Positions 36,379 through 46,005 of a stretch of DNA of 64,000 nucleotides are shown here, piece after piece. The notes below the pieces were generated by a model. That model worked only from the letters and a program-made list of their open reading frames with translations. It had not been told where the DNA came from and made no database searches. Position 1 is the first letter of the stretch; the number at the start of each line of letters is the position of its first letter. Source of the DNA: Clostridium sp. HBUAS56010 (GTDB lineage Bacteria; Bacillota; Clostridia; Lachnospirales; Lachnospiraceae); the NCBI RefSeq assembly GCF_007115105.1, contig NZ_SULJ01000002.1, positions 1-64,000 of the forward strand, in the 5' to 3' direction. The translations under genes and the position numbers were made by a program.

Positions 36379-37183
36379 AGGCTTCTCCTCCCTTGCTCAT
36401 CCCTCTTAATAGTTCTTCCGCTTTTTTTATGTCCAGACTGGTTACCCCCAGATCGAATTTTCTTCCGGCTCCATGTACGAATTCATAAAGGTTGCAATTA
36501 CCTGCCCGTTCCCCAATTCCCAATAAAGTTCCATCTACCATATCTGCTCCTGCCAGCGCCATAACCATGGAGTTGGCAACTGCCATTCCAAAATCATTAT
36601 GTTCATGAACCTCCACCTGAATTCCAGTCTGACGGATCTCCTGAATCATCTCCCTTGCTCTTCTTGGGAATAAAACACCAACCGTGTCCGCTAACCGGAT
36701 TACCTCCACACCTTTTTTCCGAATCTGTCGGATGAGAGAAATCAAAAATGCCACATCGGCTCTGGAAGAATCTTCAAGCCCTACTGTAATCGGAATGTTA
36801 TAATCCTTTGCAACCTGGATACATTCCATTAAGGTATTCTCAATCCATTTCTTATTCTTTCCAATCTTGGTGTAAATCTGGGTATAGGATACCGGCGTAC
36901 CAACATGAATCAGATCTGGTTTCTGTCTGGCTGCCTCTTCCACATTCTTTGCATTCAGTCTGGACCAGACAGAGATGTCTGCATGCCTTTTTTCCTTCAT
37001 GATCCTTGCGATATAATGAATTCCTTCTGTCCCTGTATCGTATATTCCGGCTTCAATTTCATCAATGCCGATGCTGTCTAAGAACAGAGCCAGTTTGATT
37101 TTATCTTCTGGTGAAAATACGATTCCAGGGCACTGCTCTCCATCCCGAAGGGTTGTATCCACTATTTTAATTCGTCTTTTCAT
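36356..37183 (-). CDS. nifV: NifV alpha, catalytic part of a split homocitrate synthase
   Basis: Condenses acetyl-CoA with 2-oxoglutarate to homocitrate, the organic part of FeMo cofactor. 275 residues from ATG 37183: the TIM-barrel part only, with VDTTLRDGEQCPGIVF active-site motif, RLADTVGVLFP and HEHNDFGMAVANS metal ligands. The HSGK-type C-terminal region is encoded by the preceding gene. A GTG at 37198 is an alternative start; either overlaps nifV-omega, implying coupling. Same split as in C. pasteurianum. Confidence 0.93.
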   Translation of the reverse strand: MKRRIKIVDTTLRDGEQCPGIVFSPEDKIKLALFLDSIGIDEIEAGIYDTGTEGIHYIARIMKEKRHADISVWSRLNAKNVEEAARQKPDLIHVGTPVSYTQIYTKIGKNKKWIENTLMECIQVAKDYNIPITVGLEDSSRADVAFLISLIRQIRKKGVEVIRLADTVGVLFPRRAREMIQEIRQTGIQVEVHEHNDFGMAVANSMVMALAGADMVDGTLLGIGERAGNCNLYEFVHGAGRKFDLGVTSLDIKKAEELLRGMSKGGEAYDTSDKL

Positions 37184-38138
37184 TCTTATCACACTCACTC
37201 ATTATAGTTAAAAATTCTTCATCGGTTACTTCTCCATTGTTTTTCATGCTTTTTCGTTTTACCATCTCAAGCAGCTGCCCTTCATCGTATTGCTTCTCAA
37301 CTTTAAGCTGTTTCATTTTATAGCGTATGGATATCTTGCCCGAGTGCTTTCCAAGCACCACCTTTCTGGCTGCTCCCACAAGCTCTGGAGGAAAAGATTC
37401 GTAATTGGATGGCTTTTTTAAAACTCCGTCTACATGGATACCGGATTCAATATGAAAAATTTTGCTGCCGATCACGGGAGCATGACCGGATATGGTTTTC
37501 TTTGTCATCTGCTCAAAAACTCCCCGAAGCTCTGCCAGAGGTTCGAAGTTGTGGTTTGGTTTGTAACGCTCGACCACACGCATGGCAAGAATCACCTGTT
37601 CTGTGGCGGCTTTGTTGCCGATTCCTGTAAATGTGGTCATCACCGTACCGTTATGATGGTATTGGAGATAATCTGCGGCAATGGCAGAGGCACAGTAATA
37701 GGAATTCTCGGGATAAAGAATCGGGGATACCTGCATCAAAAGCTTCATTCCCCGTTCATATATATCCCTGCTTTCATAAATCAGAAGATCGTCAAGCCCT
37801 GTAAGCCTTAGCTTTTTGTCACAGCCAATATCCGCCAGGCCTTTTAATTCCGATACATCATTTACCTGAATGCTGCGGATACTTTTTCCAGTCCCATCAG
37901 AAAAGGAAGAAAAGAAAAACTGGATTCCCGGATATTTTCCGCATTCTCCCATACTGGGAAGTTCCATATAATAGATGATGCCTTCCGGCAGTTCACCATT
38001 TAACACATGATAAACTCTGGGGGAGAGAACTGCTCCCGACACAGAAAGACTGTTAAGCCCTTTTAAAAAATCTTTTACCAGTTTCTTTGTCAAACAACTT
38101 CCATCAACCATAGTCAGCGTAGCATCAATGATCTTCAT
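37167..38138 (-). CDS. nifV: NifV omega, accessory part of a split homocitrate synthase
   Basis: 323 residues from ATG 38138 (AGGGG upstream; the TTG at 38141 is less likely). The C-terminal half carries VVLGKHSGKISIRYKMKQL and the ADYLQYHHNGTVMTTFTGIGNKA segment found in the later half of homocitrate/isopropylmalate synthases, while the DTTLRDGEQ active-site motif is absent (N-terminus instead reads IIDATLTMVDG). Pairs with NifV alpha to make one functional enzyme. Omega precedes alpha. Confidence 0.9.
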   Translation of the reverse strand: MKIIDATLTMVDGSCLTKKLVKDFLKGLNSLSVSGAVLSPRVYHVLNGELPEGIIYYMELPSMGECGKYPGIQFFFSSFSDGTGKSIRSIQVNDVSELKGLADIGCDKKLRLTGLDDLLIYESRDIYERGMKLLMQVSPILYPENSYYCASAIAADYLQYHHNGTVMTTFTGIGNKAATEQVILAMRVVERYKPNHNFEPLAELRGVFEQMTKKTISGHAPVIGSKIFHIESGIHVDGVLKKPSNYESFPPELVGAARKVVLGKHSGKISIRYKMKQLKVEKQYDEGQLLEMVKRKSMKNNGEVTDEEFLTIMSECDKNEKTN

Positions 38139-38171
38139 CAACCGGCACCCCTCCCTTTTTTCGTAAATCTG

Positions 38172-38480
38172 TTATATCATCAGATCTTTGACCGGAACTC
38201 CTCCTTCAAAATGTTCATCAAATAACCGCTCCACATCAGGTCCGGTGACATTGCCATACCATACGCCTTCCGGATATACCACCACAACAGGTCCTTTGTC
38301 GCAGATGCCAAAACATCCTGTATTGTTTAAAACAACCTCTCCGGACAATTCCCGGTCCTCAATCTCCTGCATAAATGCCTGGATTAAATCAACCGCTCCT
38401 TTTTGATAACACATTCCTTTTTGAGTGCCATTTATTCTGCAGCTTGTGCAGATAAAGACATGATATTTGGGCTGTACCAT
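38172..38480 (-). CDS. [2Fe-2S] thioredoxin-fold ferredoxin, C. pasteurianum type
   Basis: 102 residues with cysteines at 11, 14, 24, 56 and 60, the same length and cysteine positions known for the C. pasteurianum 2Fe-2S ferredoxin, which is reported to interact with the MoFe protein. No signal peptide. Located between nifN-B and nifV-omega, so likely an electron carrier or assembly partner dedicated to nitrogenase. Confidence 0.92.
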   Translation of the reverse strand: MVQPKYHVFICTSCRINGTQKGMCYQKGAVDLIQAFMQEIEDRELSGEVVLNNTGCFGICDKGPVVVVYPEGVWYGNVTGPDVERLFDEHFEGGVPVKDLMI

Positions 38481-38496
38481 CTGACTCCTCCTCCTT

Positions 38497-41148
38497 TTAC
38501 ATTGCTGCTGCCGCTTTTTTCACCGCATCTTCAATCATATCGTAGGTATTTACCGGCGTAATCCCCATCTGTGCCAGCTTTTTCTTTGGCTCCATTCCAA
38601 TCCGCATGGCAATGACCCCGTTGCAGCCGGTAAGGGCATTTAAAATTGATTTCATTTTATCTTCCTGCTCTCCGCAGAATTCTTCACCGCTGCAGTACTG
38701 TTCCACCTTTCTCTTTCCTGCAAACCGTACTTCTCCGTTTTTGTAGTCATACAGGTAGAATTCTTTTGCATGACCAAAATGGGTATCCACCACCACTCCG
38801 CTTTTGGAAGCAACTGCAAACCGGTACTGTTTTTCCACGGAAAGTGCCTCTTTTGATTCTTCCGATAAGAACCCTTTTAATTCAATGGATTTATCATCCG
38901 TCAGGGTTCCCACCGCATCGGCACGGCAGTGCTGGCAATGATACATCTGTGGCATGATCGCTTCGCATTCTTTCCTCAATTCCGTCAACTGCCTGTTGGA
39001 GATGGGTTCCACCTGCTCCATGGCACTTCCCTCTACCGGAATCATCTGCATGATATTGGTAATAAAACAGCCCATTTCCTTCACAGCTTTTACCACTTCC
39101 GGTACATGATGGTCGTTGATTCCCTTTACCGTTACAATGTTAACCTTTACCAAAACCCCGTTGGCAATTAAGAGACGGATTCCTGCAAGCTGATTTGCTA
39201 CCATGATGGCTCCTGCAGCATCTCCCCGATACTCTTTTCCCATAAACCGGATATACTGATAGATCTGTCCGCTGATATGGGGATCTACAGCATTGAGAGT
39301 TACGGTTACATGGGATACGGAAAGGCGTGCCAGTTCCTGGGCATACATCGGAAGCTTTAATCCGTTGGTGGAGAGACAGAATGTCACATCCGGATCCGCT
39401 TCTCTTATGAGTTCAAAAACAGACTTTACACTCTCCCAGTTTTCCAGTGCCTCTCCCGGTCCTGCAATACCCACTACAGTTAAGTTTGGCATCTTTTCCT
39501 TTACCTTCAGATACCGTTCCAATGCTTCATTGGGAGTTAAGATCGCCGAGGTCACTCCCGGACGGCTTTCGTTGGGACAGTCAAACTTTCTGACACAATA
39601 TCCGCACTGAACGTTGCAGGCAGGTGCTACAGGCAGATGAATTCTGGCAAACTTGTGTCCTTTACAGTTATAGCAGGGGTGTTCCAGCGTCTTTTTTCTC
39701 ATAACGGCTTCCCGGTCTGCAAGTTCTGTAAATTCCGGTGTTTTTACTGGTTTGGGAGATTTTGGTTCTTCTTTATAATAAGTATCATAAAGTGTCTCCC
39801 GGAATGTGGTTTCAACCGTTTCAAGAAGATGATTGGAAATCTCATCCATCAGTTCCATGGAACCTTCATACCCAAGCATCTTTAAGCGCTGTCCCCCTAC
39901 ATGGTCATGAACAGGAAATCCCCTCCGCACAAGAGGAAGCGAAAGATCTTTTGCAATTCTTCTTCCATCAGAATTACCAACTAAAAGATTGGCATTGCAT
40001 GCAATAACCATAGCTTCAATCTCTTTAAAATCTGCCTGATCCGTAATTCTGTATTCTTCGATGAAATACCTTTGTGCCAGGGATTCGATCTCCGGAGCAA
40101 TCTTTTTCATCAGTTCCGGGGAATGTGACCCGGCGGCACATACCACAGGCATCACTCCGCACTCACACATCATACGAACCATGGAATACACCTGATCCGG
40201 TTCCCCAAAGACAGCGGCTCTTCCGGAAGAATTATATTTGTGGGAATCAATCATAGCATCCTGATACCGGCCTCTTTCCTTTTTGAGTTTCTCTGGAATT
40301 TCTTTTCCAGAAATATCCGAAAGAGTTTTTAAGAAAATATCCGTATCTCTTAGTCCTACCGGAAGGGGAAGACGGATATAAGGAACTTTGTAAGTATGAA
40401 GCAGGTATTCCGCTACGGAATTCTTCCGTTCAAACCCTGATAATTCCAGGGTAATCTTTGCTCCGCCCATTTTTCTTAGTTCCTCTAAGCTGGTTCCATA
40501 ATGGGGAAGACGGTTGTATTCTTTTTCATGAGCACCATCTAAATTCTCCGATAAGTCAGGTAACAGTATGGCTTCGATTCCAAAAAGGGCTAACATTTCT
40601 TTTATATACCTGGTATCAGCAGGGCTTAAAGGGGCAGTTACCACATTAACCAGATGATTTTTTTCCTTATCCATCGGAATGGAAGAAACAATTGCATGGA
40701 GTGCGGAAAAATAACCTTCATACTGACTTCCCCCATATCCGGGAGAACTGCACGGAATCAGGGTAATGTTCCGGTATTCTTCATTTTCTTCCAGAAAATC
40801 TTCTAAAATTCCAGGAACATCTTCTCCAATGGTTTCCGCAAGGCAGGTGGTCATGATTCCGATCATATCCGGATGATACAGCTCAATCAGATTTTTAAGT
40901 CCCTTTTTCAGATTATCGCTCCCACCATATACGGTCCCCTGCTCAGTTAAGGAAGAAGAAGCAATATCAACCGGCTCATTGTAATGGGTTGCCATATGTC
41001 TCCGGATGTAAGTGGCACATCCCTGAGAACCGTGAAGAATGGTCATGCAGTTTTTCAATCCGTAAAATGCAGTGGCACTGCCCATTGGCATACACATTTT
41101 ACAGGGATTGATATTTAGATTTACCAGAGGTTCTACTTTACTTTTCAT
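38497..41148 (-). CDS. nifN-B: NifN-NifB-NifX fusion for FeMo-cofactor assembly
   Basis: 883 residues combining three maturation functions. Residues 1-450 are NifN-like (INPCKMCMP and LHGSQGCATYIRRH, related to NifK) and pair with NifE as the cofactor scaffold. About 495-770 are NifB, a radical SAM enzyme making the 8Fe-9S-C precursor, with CNVQCGYC and further cysteines (GHKFAR region, HCQHCRADA). About 775-883 are a NifX/NafY-like carrier domain (VVVDTHFGHAKEFYLY). NifN-B fusion is known in clostridia; start follows AGGTGG. Directly after nifE. Confidence 0.95.
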   Translation of the reverse strand: MKSKVEPLVNLNINPCKMCMPMGSATAFYGLKNCMTILHGSQGCATYIRRHMATHYNEPVDIASSSLTEQGTVYGGSDNLKKGLKNLIELYHPDMIGIMTTCLAETIGEDVPGILEDFLEENEEYRNITLIPCSSPGYGGSQYEGYFSALHAIVSSIPMDKEKNHLVNVVTAPLSPADTRYIKEMLALFGIEAILLPDLSENLDGAHEKEYNRLPHYGTSLEELRKMGGAKITLELSGFERKNSVAEYLLHTYKVPYIRLPLPVGLRDTDIFLKTLSDISGKEIPEKLKKERGRYQDAMIDSHKYNSSGRAAVFGEPDQVYSMVRMMCECGVMPVVCAAGSHSPELMKKIAPEIESLAQRYFIEEYRITDQADFKEIEAMVIACNANLLVGNSDGRRIAKDLSLPLVRRGFPVHDHVGGQRLKMLGYEGSMELMDEISNHLLETVETTFRETLYDTYYKEEPKSPKPVKTPEFTELADREAVMRKKTLEHPCYNCKGHKFARIHLPVAPACNVQCGYCVRKFDCPNESRPGVTSAILTPNEALERYLKVKEKMPNLTVVGIAGPGEALENWESVKSVFELIREADPDVTFCLSTNGLKLPMYAQELARLSVSHVTVTLNAVDPHISGQIYQYIRFMGKEYRGDAAGAIMVANQLAGIRLLIANGVLVKVNIVTVKGINDHHVPEVVKAVKEMGCFITNIMQMIPVEGSAMEQVEPISNRQLTELRKECEAIMPQMYHCQHCRADAVGTLTDDKSIELKGFLSEESKEALSVEKQYRFAVASKSGVVVDTHFGHAKEFYLYDYKNGEVRFAGKRKVEQYCSGEEFCGEQEDKMKSILNALTGCNGVIAMRIGMEPKKKLAQMGITPVNTYDMIEDAVKKAAAAM

Positions 41149-41166
41149 GGTTATTCCACCTTTCTG

Positions 41167-42519
41167 TCAGCCTACATATTCCCATACAGGACTGTTGATG
41201 CTTCGATTGATCTCCTCAGTGAAGTGATAAACTCCCTGAAAACCAGCTAAAGGGAATTTTCTCTCGTGATTGTGATCGCAGAATGCGATTCCCAGTTTAT
41301 AAGCCAGAGGCCGTTCTTTCACACCTCCCACCAAAATATCCGCACCTTTTTTTTTCATGAACAGCTCAAGTTCTGCCGGATTGGCATCATCTAAAATAAT
41401 GGTGTCCGGTTCCACCAGACTTTCTATAATCTCATAGTCTTCTTTTTTACCAGTCTGGGTTCCCACCACAACGGTCTGTATTCCCATGGTCTGAAACTGC
41501 CGGATCAGGGAAATCGCCTTAAACCCTCCACCCACATAGATGGCTGCTTTTTTCCCTTCCAGATTGGTTCGGTATTTCTTTAAAAATCCACTTAATTCTG
41601 CCGTTTTCCTTCCACAGAACCCAATGGCTTTTTTTCTTGCTTCATCATCATGAAGCGCATCTGCCACACGGATTAAAGATGCGGTAGTATCCTCAACACC
41701 AAAAAAACTGACTTTGATAAAAGGAATGCCAAGCTCCTCCTCCATCCGATTTGCCAGATAGGTACTTGATCCGGCACACTGGACAATATTAAAGGATGCC
41801 TTTGGAGCTTCTATCATATCCGCATAACTGGTGTCCCCTGTAAAACCAGAGATCACATCAATGCCAATCTCCTTAAAATAATTTTTTATGATCCACATCT
41901 CACCTGCCAGATTAAAATCCCCCAAAATATTAATGGCTTTCTTTTTATGCAGACTTTTATATGGAAGAAGAACGCTCATAATGGCATCACATGCCATACG
42001 GTATCCTGTTGATTTGTTCCCGGAAAACCCAGGGGATTTAACGGGAATAACCGGAATGGAATATTGCTCGGATTTCATTCTGCACAGTGCATCTACATCA
42101 TCTCCGATTACACCTACAATACAGGTGGCATAAATAAAGATAAGCTTTACGTTCTCCTGTTTTTCCATCAGTTCATCAACGGCTGCCTCCAGTTTTTTAA
42201 TTCCCCCGAATATAATATCCGTCTCCTGCAAATCGGTGGAAAAACTGTTGCGGTAAATATCCTCTCCACTTGATAACGACCCTCTGATATCCCAGGTATA
42301 GCTGGAACAGCCAATGGGACCATGGACGATATGATAGGCATCCGTAATGGGATTTAATACCACCCTTGCCCCGCAGTACACACAGGCCCTTTGAGATACG
42401 GAACCGGATACACTGTTGCTGTCGCAGCAAATACCGCCTTTGGCGCCGCATCCCTCTTTGATTACAATGGAACCCTTTCTGGCATCCAGAATATTATTGC
42501 TTGATTTTTCCGTTCCCAT
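41167..42519 (-). CDS. nifE: NifE, FeMo-cofactor scaffold subunit
   Basis: Alpha-type subunit of the NifEN scaffold on which the cofactor precursor matures with Mo and homocitrate. ATG 42519 has GGAG 7 bases upstream, giving 450 residues; longer frame to 42558 is unsupported. P-cluster-type cysteines in RACVYCGARV, GPIGCSSYTW and ATCIVGVIGDD; C-terminal HNHERKFPLAGF. Follows nifK by about 85 bases. Confidence 0.95.
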   Translation of the reverse strand: MGTEKSSNNILDARKGSIVIKEGCGAKGGICCDSNSVSGSVSQRACVYCGARVVLNPITDAYHIVHGPIGCSSYTWDIRGSLSSGEDIYRNSFSTDLQETDIIFGGIKKLEAAVDELMEKQENVKLIFIYATCIVGVIGDDVDALCRMKSEQYSIPVIPVKSPGFSGNKSTGYRMACDAIMSVLLPYKSLHKKKAINILGDFNLAGEMWIIKNYFKEIGIDVISGFTGDTSYADMIEAPKASFNIVQCAGSSTYLANRMEEELGIPFIKVSFFGVEDTTASLIRVADALHDDEARKKAIGFCGRKTAELSGFLKKYRTNLEGKKAAIYVGGGFKAISLIRQFQTMGIQTVVVGTQTGKKEDYEIIESLVEPDTIILDDANPAELELFMKKKGADILVGGVKERPLAYKLGIAFCDHNHERKFPLAGFQGVYHFTEEINRSINSPVWEYVG

Positions 42520-42603
42520 GACCATACTCCTTTCAAATGCGAACCCGGTGAATACCACAAGAGGGAGGGTGCGGCGCCCTCCCTGGTTCCCTGGTTCTTT
42601 TGT

Positions 42604-43977
42604 TTACATTACCACTTCAAAGTCTTCATCTGCCGCATCCCGGTCCTGCCGGTCCATCATGGCATCCACGATTTTTTCCACATAACGGATTCCGCCTGAA
42701 TATCCAACGGTTGCCTGAATGGGGTTTCCGTACCGGTCAAGAACCGGAAATCCCATACGGACAAGAGGAATATCCTCTGCTTTTGCAATCTGTTTTCCAT
42801 AACTGGAGCCAATTAGAATATCCACGGATTCATTTTTAATCAACTGATGAAGATAGAATAAATCCGTATCCGCCTTTACCACATATTCACTTTCATCTAC
42901 TCCATACTGATCCATCAGTGCCTTGATTTCCTTCTCCCACCGTTCTTTTGGTGTTCCGGTAATGATGTATCTGGGGATCATTCCCAGTTCCAGACAAAGA
43001 GCCGTAAATCCATACACAATGTCCGGATCGCCGTAGATGGCGGCTTTCTTCTTATATACATACTGATGGGCATCTAACATTAAATCCACCAGTCTTCCGC
43101 GTTCATCCTCAAGAACTTTTGGTACCTCCTGTTTGGTAAATTTCTGGAGTTCTAAAAGGTACTGATCCGTCAGCTTTACTCCTACGGGAACGGGAATGTT
43201 GGAAAAAGGAACCTTAAATTCCTTTTCCATGTATTCCGATGGTTCCGTACTGCAATAAGTTCCCATGGAAATCAGCTTTTTACAGTCGCCAAGAGCTTTG
43301 ATCTCTTCTCCTGAGGTTCCGGCATTGTTATGGAAATATTCATTTTTCCCATCCATGGGATGATCCAGCGTGCCGTCATGATCTGGAAAATAGATATAAT
43401 CAGCTCCCATAAGTCCGGCGATTCTCTTTATTTCCCTGTCATCTCCAGGATTGACCCAGCCTGGGAAGATGGCTAATTTTCCATTGGACACTCCGGTCTT
43501 TTTTGTCATGTACTTCATAAACCCAATCATCATATTGGAAAATCCCTGGATATGTGATCCTTCATAGGAAGGAGTGCTGGCATATAACACCGTCTTTCCT
43601 TCCGGAATCTCCATGTCAAAAATATAGGAGCCAACATCATCGCCAATGGTTTCTGACAGGCAGGTGGTATGAATCGCCATAATGTCCGGGTTGTAGAGAT
43701 CAAACACATTTTTGGCGGCTGTTGTAATATTGCTCCGCCCGCCAAATACAGAGGCTCCCTCGGTAAAAGAGCTGCTGGAGGCAATTGCGGGTTCTTTAAA
43801 ATGACGGCTTAACACTGTCCTGTGGTAAGAACAGCATCCTTGGGAACCATGGGAATGGGGCATACATTTTTCTGCACCCAGTGCACAGAACATGGCACCT
43901 ACCGGTTCACAGGTCTTACAGGGATTAATGGTCATATGCCGTTTTTCCATAATTTCTTTTGGGGTTAATTCGAGCAT
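42604..43977 (-). CDS. nifK: NifK, MoFe protein beta subunit
   Basis: 457 residues, short at the N-terminus as in clostridial NifK (about 50-60 residues less than in Azotobacter). P-cluster cysteines are in INPCKTCEPVGA, HGSQGCCSYHR and TTCLSETIGDD, with the conserved Ser just after. The start codon overlaps the nifD stop (TGATG), implying balanced synthesis. Confidence 0.98.
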   Translation of the reverse strand: MLELTPKEIMEKRHMTINPCKTCEPVGAMFCALGAEKCMPHSHGSQGCCSYHRTVLSRHFKEPAIASSSSFTEGASVFGGRSNITTAAKNVFDLYNPDIMAIHTTCLSETIGDDVGSYIFDMEIPEGKTVLYASTPSYEGSHIQGFSNMMIGFMKYMTKKTGVSNGKLAIFPGWVNPGDDREIKRIAGLMGADYIYFPDHDGTLDHPMDGKNEYFHNNAGTSGEEIKALGDCKKLISMGTYCSTEPSEYMEKEFKVPFSNIPVPVGVKLTDQYLLELQKFTKQEVPKVLEDERGRLVDLMLDAHQYVYKKKAAIYGDPDIVYGFTALCLELGMIPRYIITGTPKERWEKEIKALMDQYGVDESEYVVKADTDLFYLHQLIKNESVDILIGSSYGKQIAKAEDIPLVRMGFPVLDRYGNPIQATVGYSGGIRYVEKIVDAMMDRQDRDAADEDFEVVM

Positions 43978-45575
43978 CAGCCTGCACCTCCTAACATTCC
44001 TTCAATCATTGGTGTGGTTTTCCACGGTGGTTTTACCAGGGACCAGGCATTGGTATAAAGACTCATTGCCACATCTCTTCCAAAGATGACCGCTCCTCTG
44101 AACCCTGCATAAGGTCCGGAATAATCATAGGAGTGCATCTGTCTGGATACCACACCACCATGCTGTATGGCGTATTTATCCTTGATTCCGGAAAAGAAAA
44201 TATCCGGCTTATATGCCTCAATTAACTGATCGGTTTCAAACATGTTATAATCGTCCACAACCATATAGCCCTTTTTCATATCCTTTAACATTCCATCATA
44301 AGTATCCAGTTCCACACCGGCTGCCCGCATCTCTTTCATCTCTTCTTCGGAATAGCGGTCTTCATACCCGGCTTCCCTGCTGACAGAGATTTCTTCGATA
44401 TTTTTAGAGTCTGCATCGGCTTTGATCTGGGGAATGATCTCACGGCCTTCATAATCATCTCTATGGGCAAATTCATACCCGGCAATTGTGGTTTCCATGC
44501 CAAAGTCCCGCAGTAACATCTGATAATGATGGGATCTGGAACCGCCTACAAAAATACCGGCTGTCTTTCCCTTTAGCTTGGATTTGTAATACTCCATATC
44601 TTCGCTGATTTCTGCCAGTTCTTCTGCAATGACTTCCTCCGTGCGCTTTGTAAGCTCCGGGTCATTAAAGTATGTTGCAATCATGCGAAGGGACTTACAG
44701 GTAGCTCCGATTCCGATGAAGTTGACCTTAATCCAGTCCACGCCGTATTTGGTCTTCATCATCTCTGCTATGTAATTAATAGAACGGTGGCACATAACCA
44801 GATTTAAATCCGCAAGATGGGAATTTTTAATGGTTTCATAGGAACCGTCTCCGGTAAATACCGAAACCACTTCATACCCGATCTTCTTTATTATCCGCTC
44901 CTGCTCCCAGCCATCACCGCCGATATTATACTCTCCAAGAATGTTGACACTGTACTTGCTCTTTGGGGCTTCTTCCCCCTTGCCGATCACATAACGCATC
45001 AGACCGTTATTCGCAATATGATGCCCGGCAGACTGGGATACACCCTTATACCCTTCACAGGAATAACCAATTGCCGTGATTCCGTATTTTTCCTCTGTTC
45101 TTCTCGCCACTGCCTGCACATCATCTCCAATCAGACCAATGGGACAGGTGGAGCAGATGAAGATACACTTCGGATTGAAGAGCCGCATAATCTCGTCAAT
45201 TCCTTCTTCCAGCTTCTTCTCTCCCCCAAATACAATGTCAGACGCCCGCATATCAGTACAAAATGAATAAGGAACAAAGTTAGGCTCTCCCTCATAGGAA
45301 GATTTTGCTTTATTTCTTCTGGTCGCCCAGGAATAAAAGGCACAGCCAATCGGTCCGTGGGTAATTACAACGGAATCCTTCATGGGACCTACAACAACTC
45401 CCTTACAGCCTGCATAGCAGCAGCCTCTTGCGGTTATGATTCCCGGTATTGCCCTGGTATTGGCAGTAATCTCATCGGGTTCTTCTGCAAATTCCAATTG
45501 GGTAATATGACTCTTTCTGTTTTTAAACACTCTGGTTGAATATTGATCCAACAACAATTCTCTTTCTTTTGCCAC
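43977..45575 (-). CDS. nifD: NifD, MoFe protein alpha subunit
   Basis: Carries FeMo cofactor and shares the P cluster with NifK. GTG 45575, 8 bases after GGAGG, is the likely start (532 residues); the GTG at 45584 lies inside the ribosome site. P-cluster cysteines in CCYAGCKG, GPIGCAFYSW and CSTCPIGLIGDD; SAGHHIAN carries the cofactor-neighbour His; cofactor Cys in LVMCHRSINYI; cofactor His in MHSYDYSG. An insertion of about 50 residues near 380-430 is the clostridial feature. Confidence 0.98.
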   Translation of the reverse strand: MAKERELLLDQYSTRVFKNRKSHITQLEFAEEPDEITANTRAIPGIITARGCCYAGCKGVVVGPMKDSVVITHGPIGCAFYSWATRRNKAKSSYEGEPNFVPYSFCTDMRASDIVFGGEKKLEEGIDEIMRLFNPKCIFICSTCPIGLIGDDVQAVARRTEEKYGITAIGYSCEGYKGVSQSAGHHIANNGLMRYVIGKGEEAPKSKYSVNILGEYNIGGDGWEQERIIKKIGYEVVSVFTGDGSYETIKNSHLADLNLVMCHRSINYIAEMMKTKYGVDWIKVNFIGIGATCKSLRMIATYFNDPELTKRTEEVIAEELAEISEDMEYYKSKLKGKTAGIFVGGSRSHHYQMLLRDFGMETTIAGYEFAHRDDYEGREIIPQIKADADSKNIEEISVSREAGYEDRYSEEEMKEMRAAGVELDTYDGMLKDMKKGYMVVDDYNMFETDQLIEAYKPDIFFSGIKDKYAIQHGGVVSRQMHSYDYSGPYAGFRGAVIFGRDVAMSLYTNAWSLVKPPWKTTPMIEGMLGGAG

Positions 45576-45590
45576 TGCCTTCACCTCCCA

Positions 45591-45974
45591 TCAATAAGCA
45601 TCCATGGTGTGTTCTCCGCTTCTAACGGTATACGCTTCCTCAATGGGAAGCACGAAGATTTTTCCATCACCTGGATTTCCTGTCTGGTTTGCTTTTATCA
45701 AAATATCAACTGCCTCTGTTACCTGTTCATCTTCCACAATCATTGTCAGAAGCCTTTTGGGAATCCACCGGAACACTTCTGTCAAATGTTCTCCCTGGGG
45801 CGATATGGGAAGTGCTCCATTTTCCAGAACCAGAGTAACCAGTTCGGGATCAATCCTTTTTTTCCCTCTGCCCATTACCGATCTGCAGGTAACTGCCGGA
45901 AAACCGCCTTCTGCCAAAGCTTTTTTGGTCGGATTGATCTTATTCACACGGATAAATGCCATTACTTCTTTCAT
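45591..45974 (-). CDS. nifI2: NifI2, PII-like regulator of nitrogenase
   Basis: 127 residues from ATG 45974 (GGAAGG 7 bases upstream). PII fold with the extended T-loop region of NifI2 (PELVTLVLENGALPISPQGEHLTEVFRWIPKR) and GDGKIFVLPIEEAYTVRSGE near the end. NifI1/NifI2 complexes bind NifDK and switch off activity when nitrogen is plentiful, antagonised by 2-oxoglutarate (known for archaea and clostridia). Confidence 0.93.
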   Translation of the reverse strand: MKEVMAFIRVNKINPTKKALAEGGFPAVTCRSVMGRGKKRIDPELVTLVLENGALPISPQGEHLTEVFRWIPKRLLTMIVEDEQVTEAVDILIKANQTGNPGDGKIFVLPIEEAYTVRSGEHTMDAY

Positions 45975-46005
45975 GTTCATCCTTCCTTTCTTTTAAAAGC
46001 TTTTC

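Noticed and set aside
38497-41148. Artificial merging of separate nifN and nifB genes
   Set aside because: A single uninterrupted frame spans both, and this fusion is established in clostridia.
45575-45584. GTG at 45584 as nifD start
   Set aside because: It overlaps the GGAGG ribosome site itself; GTG at 45575 has normal spacing.
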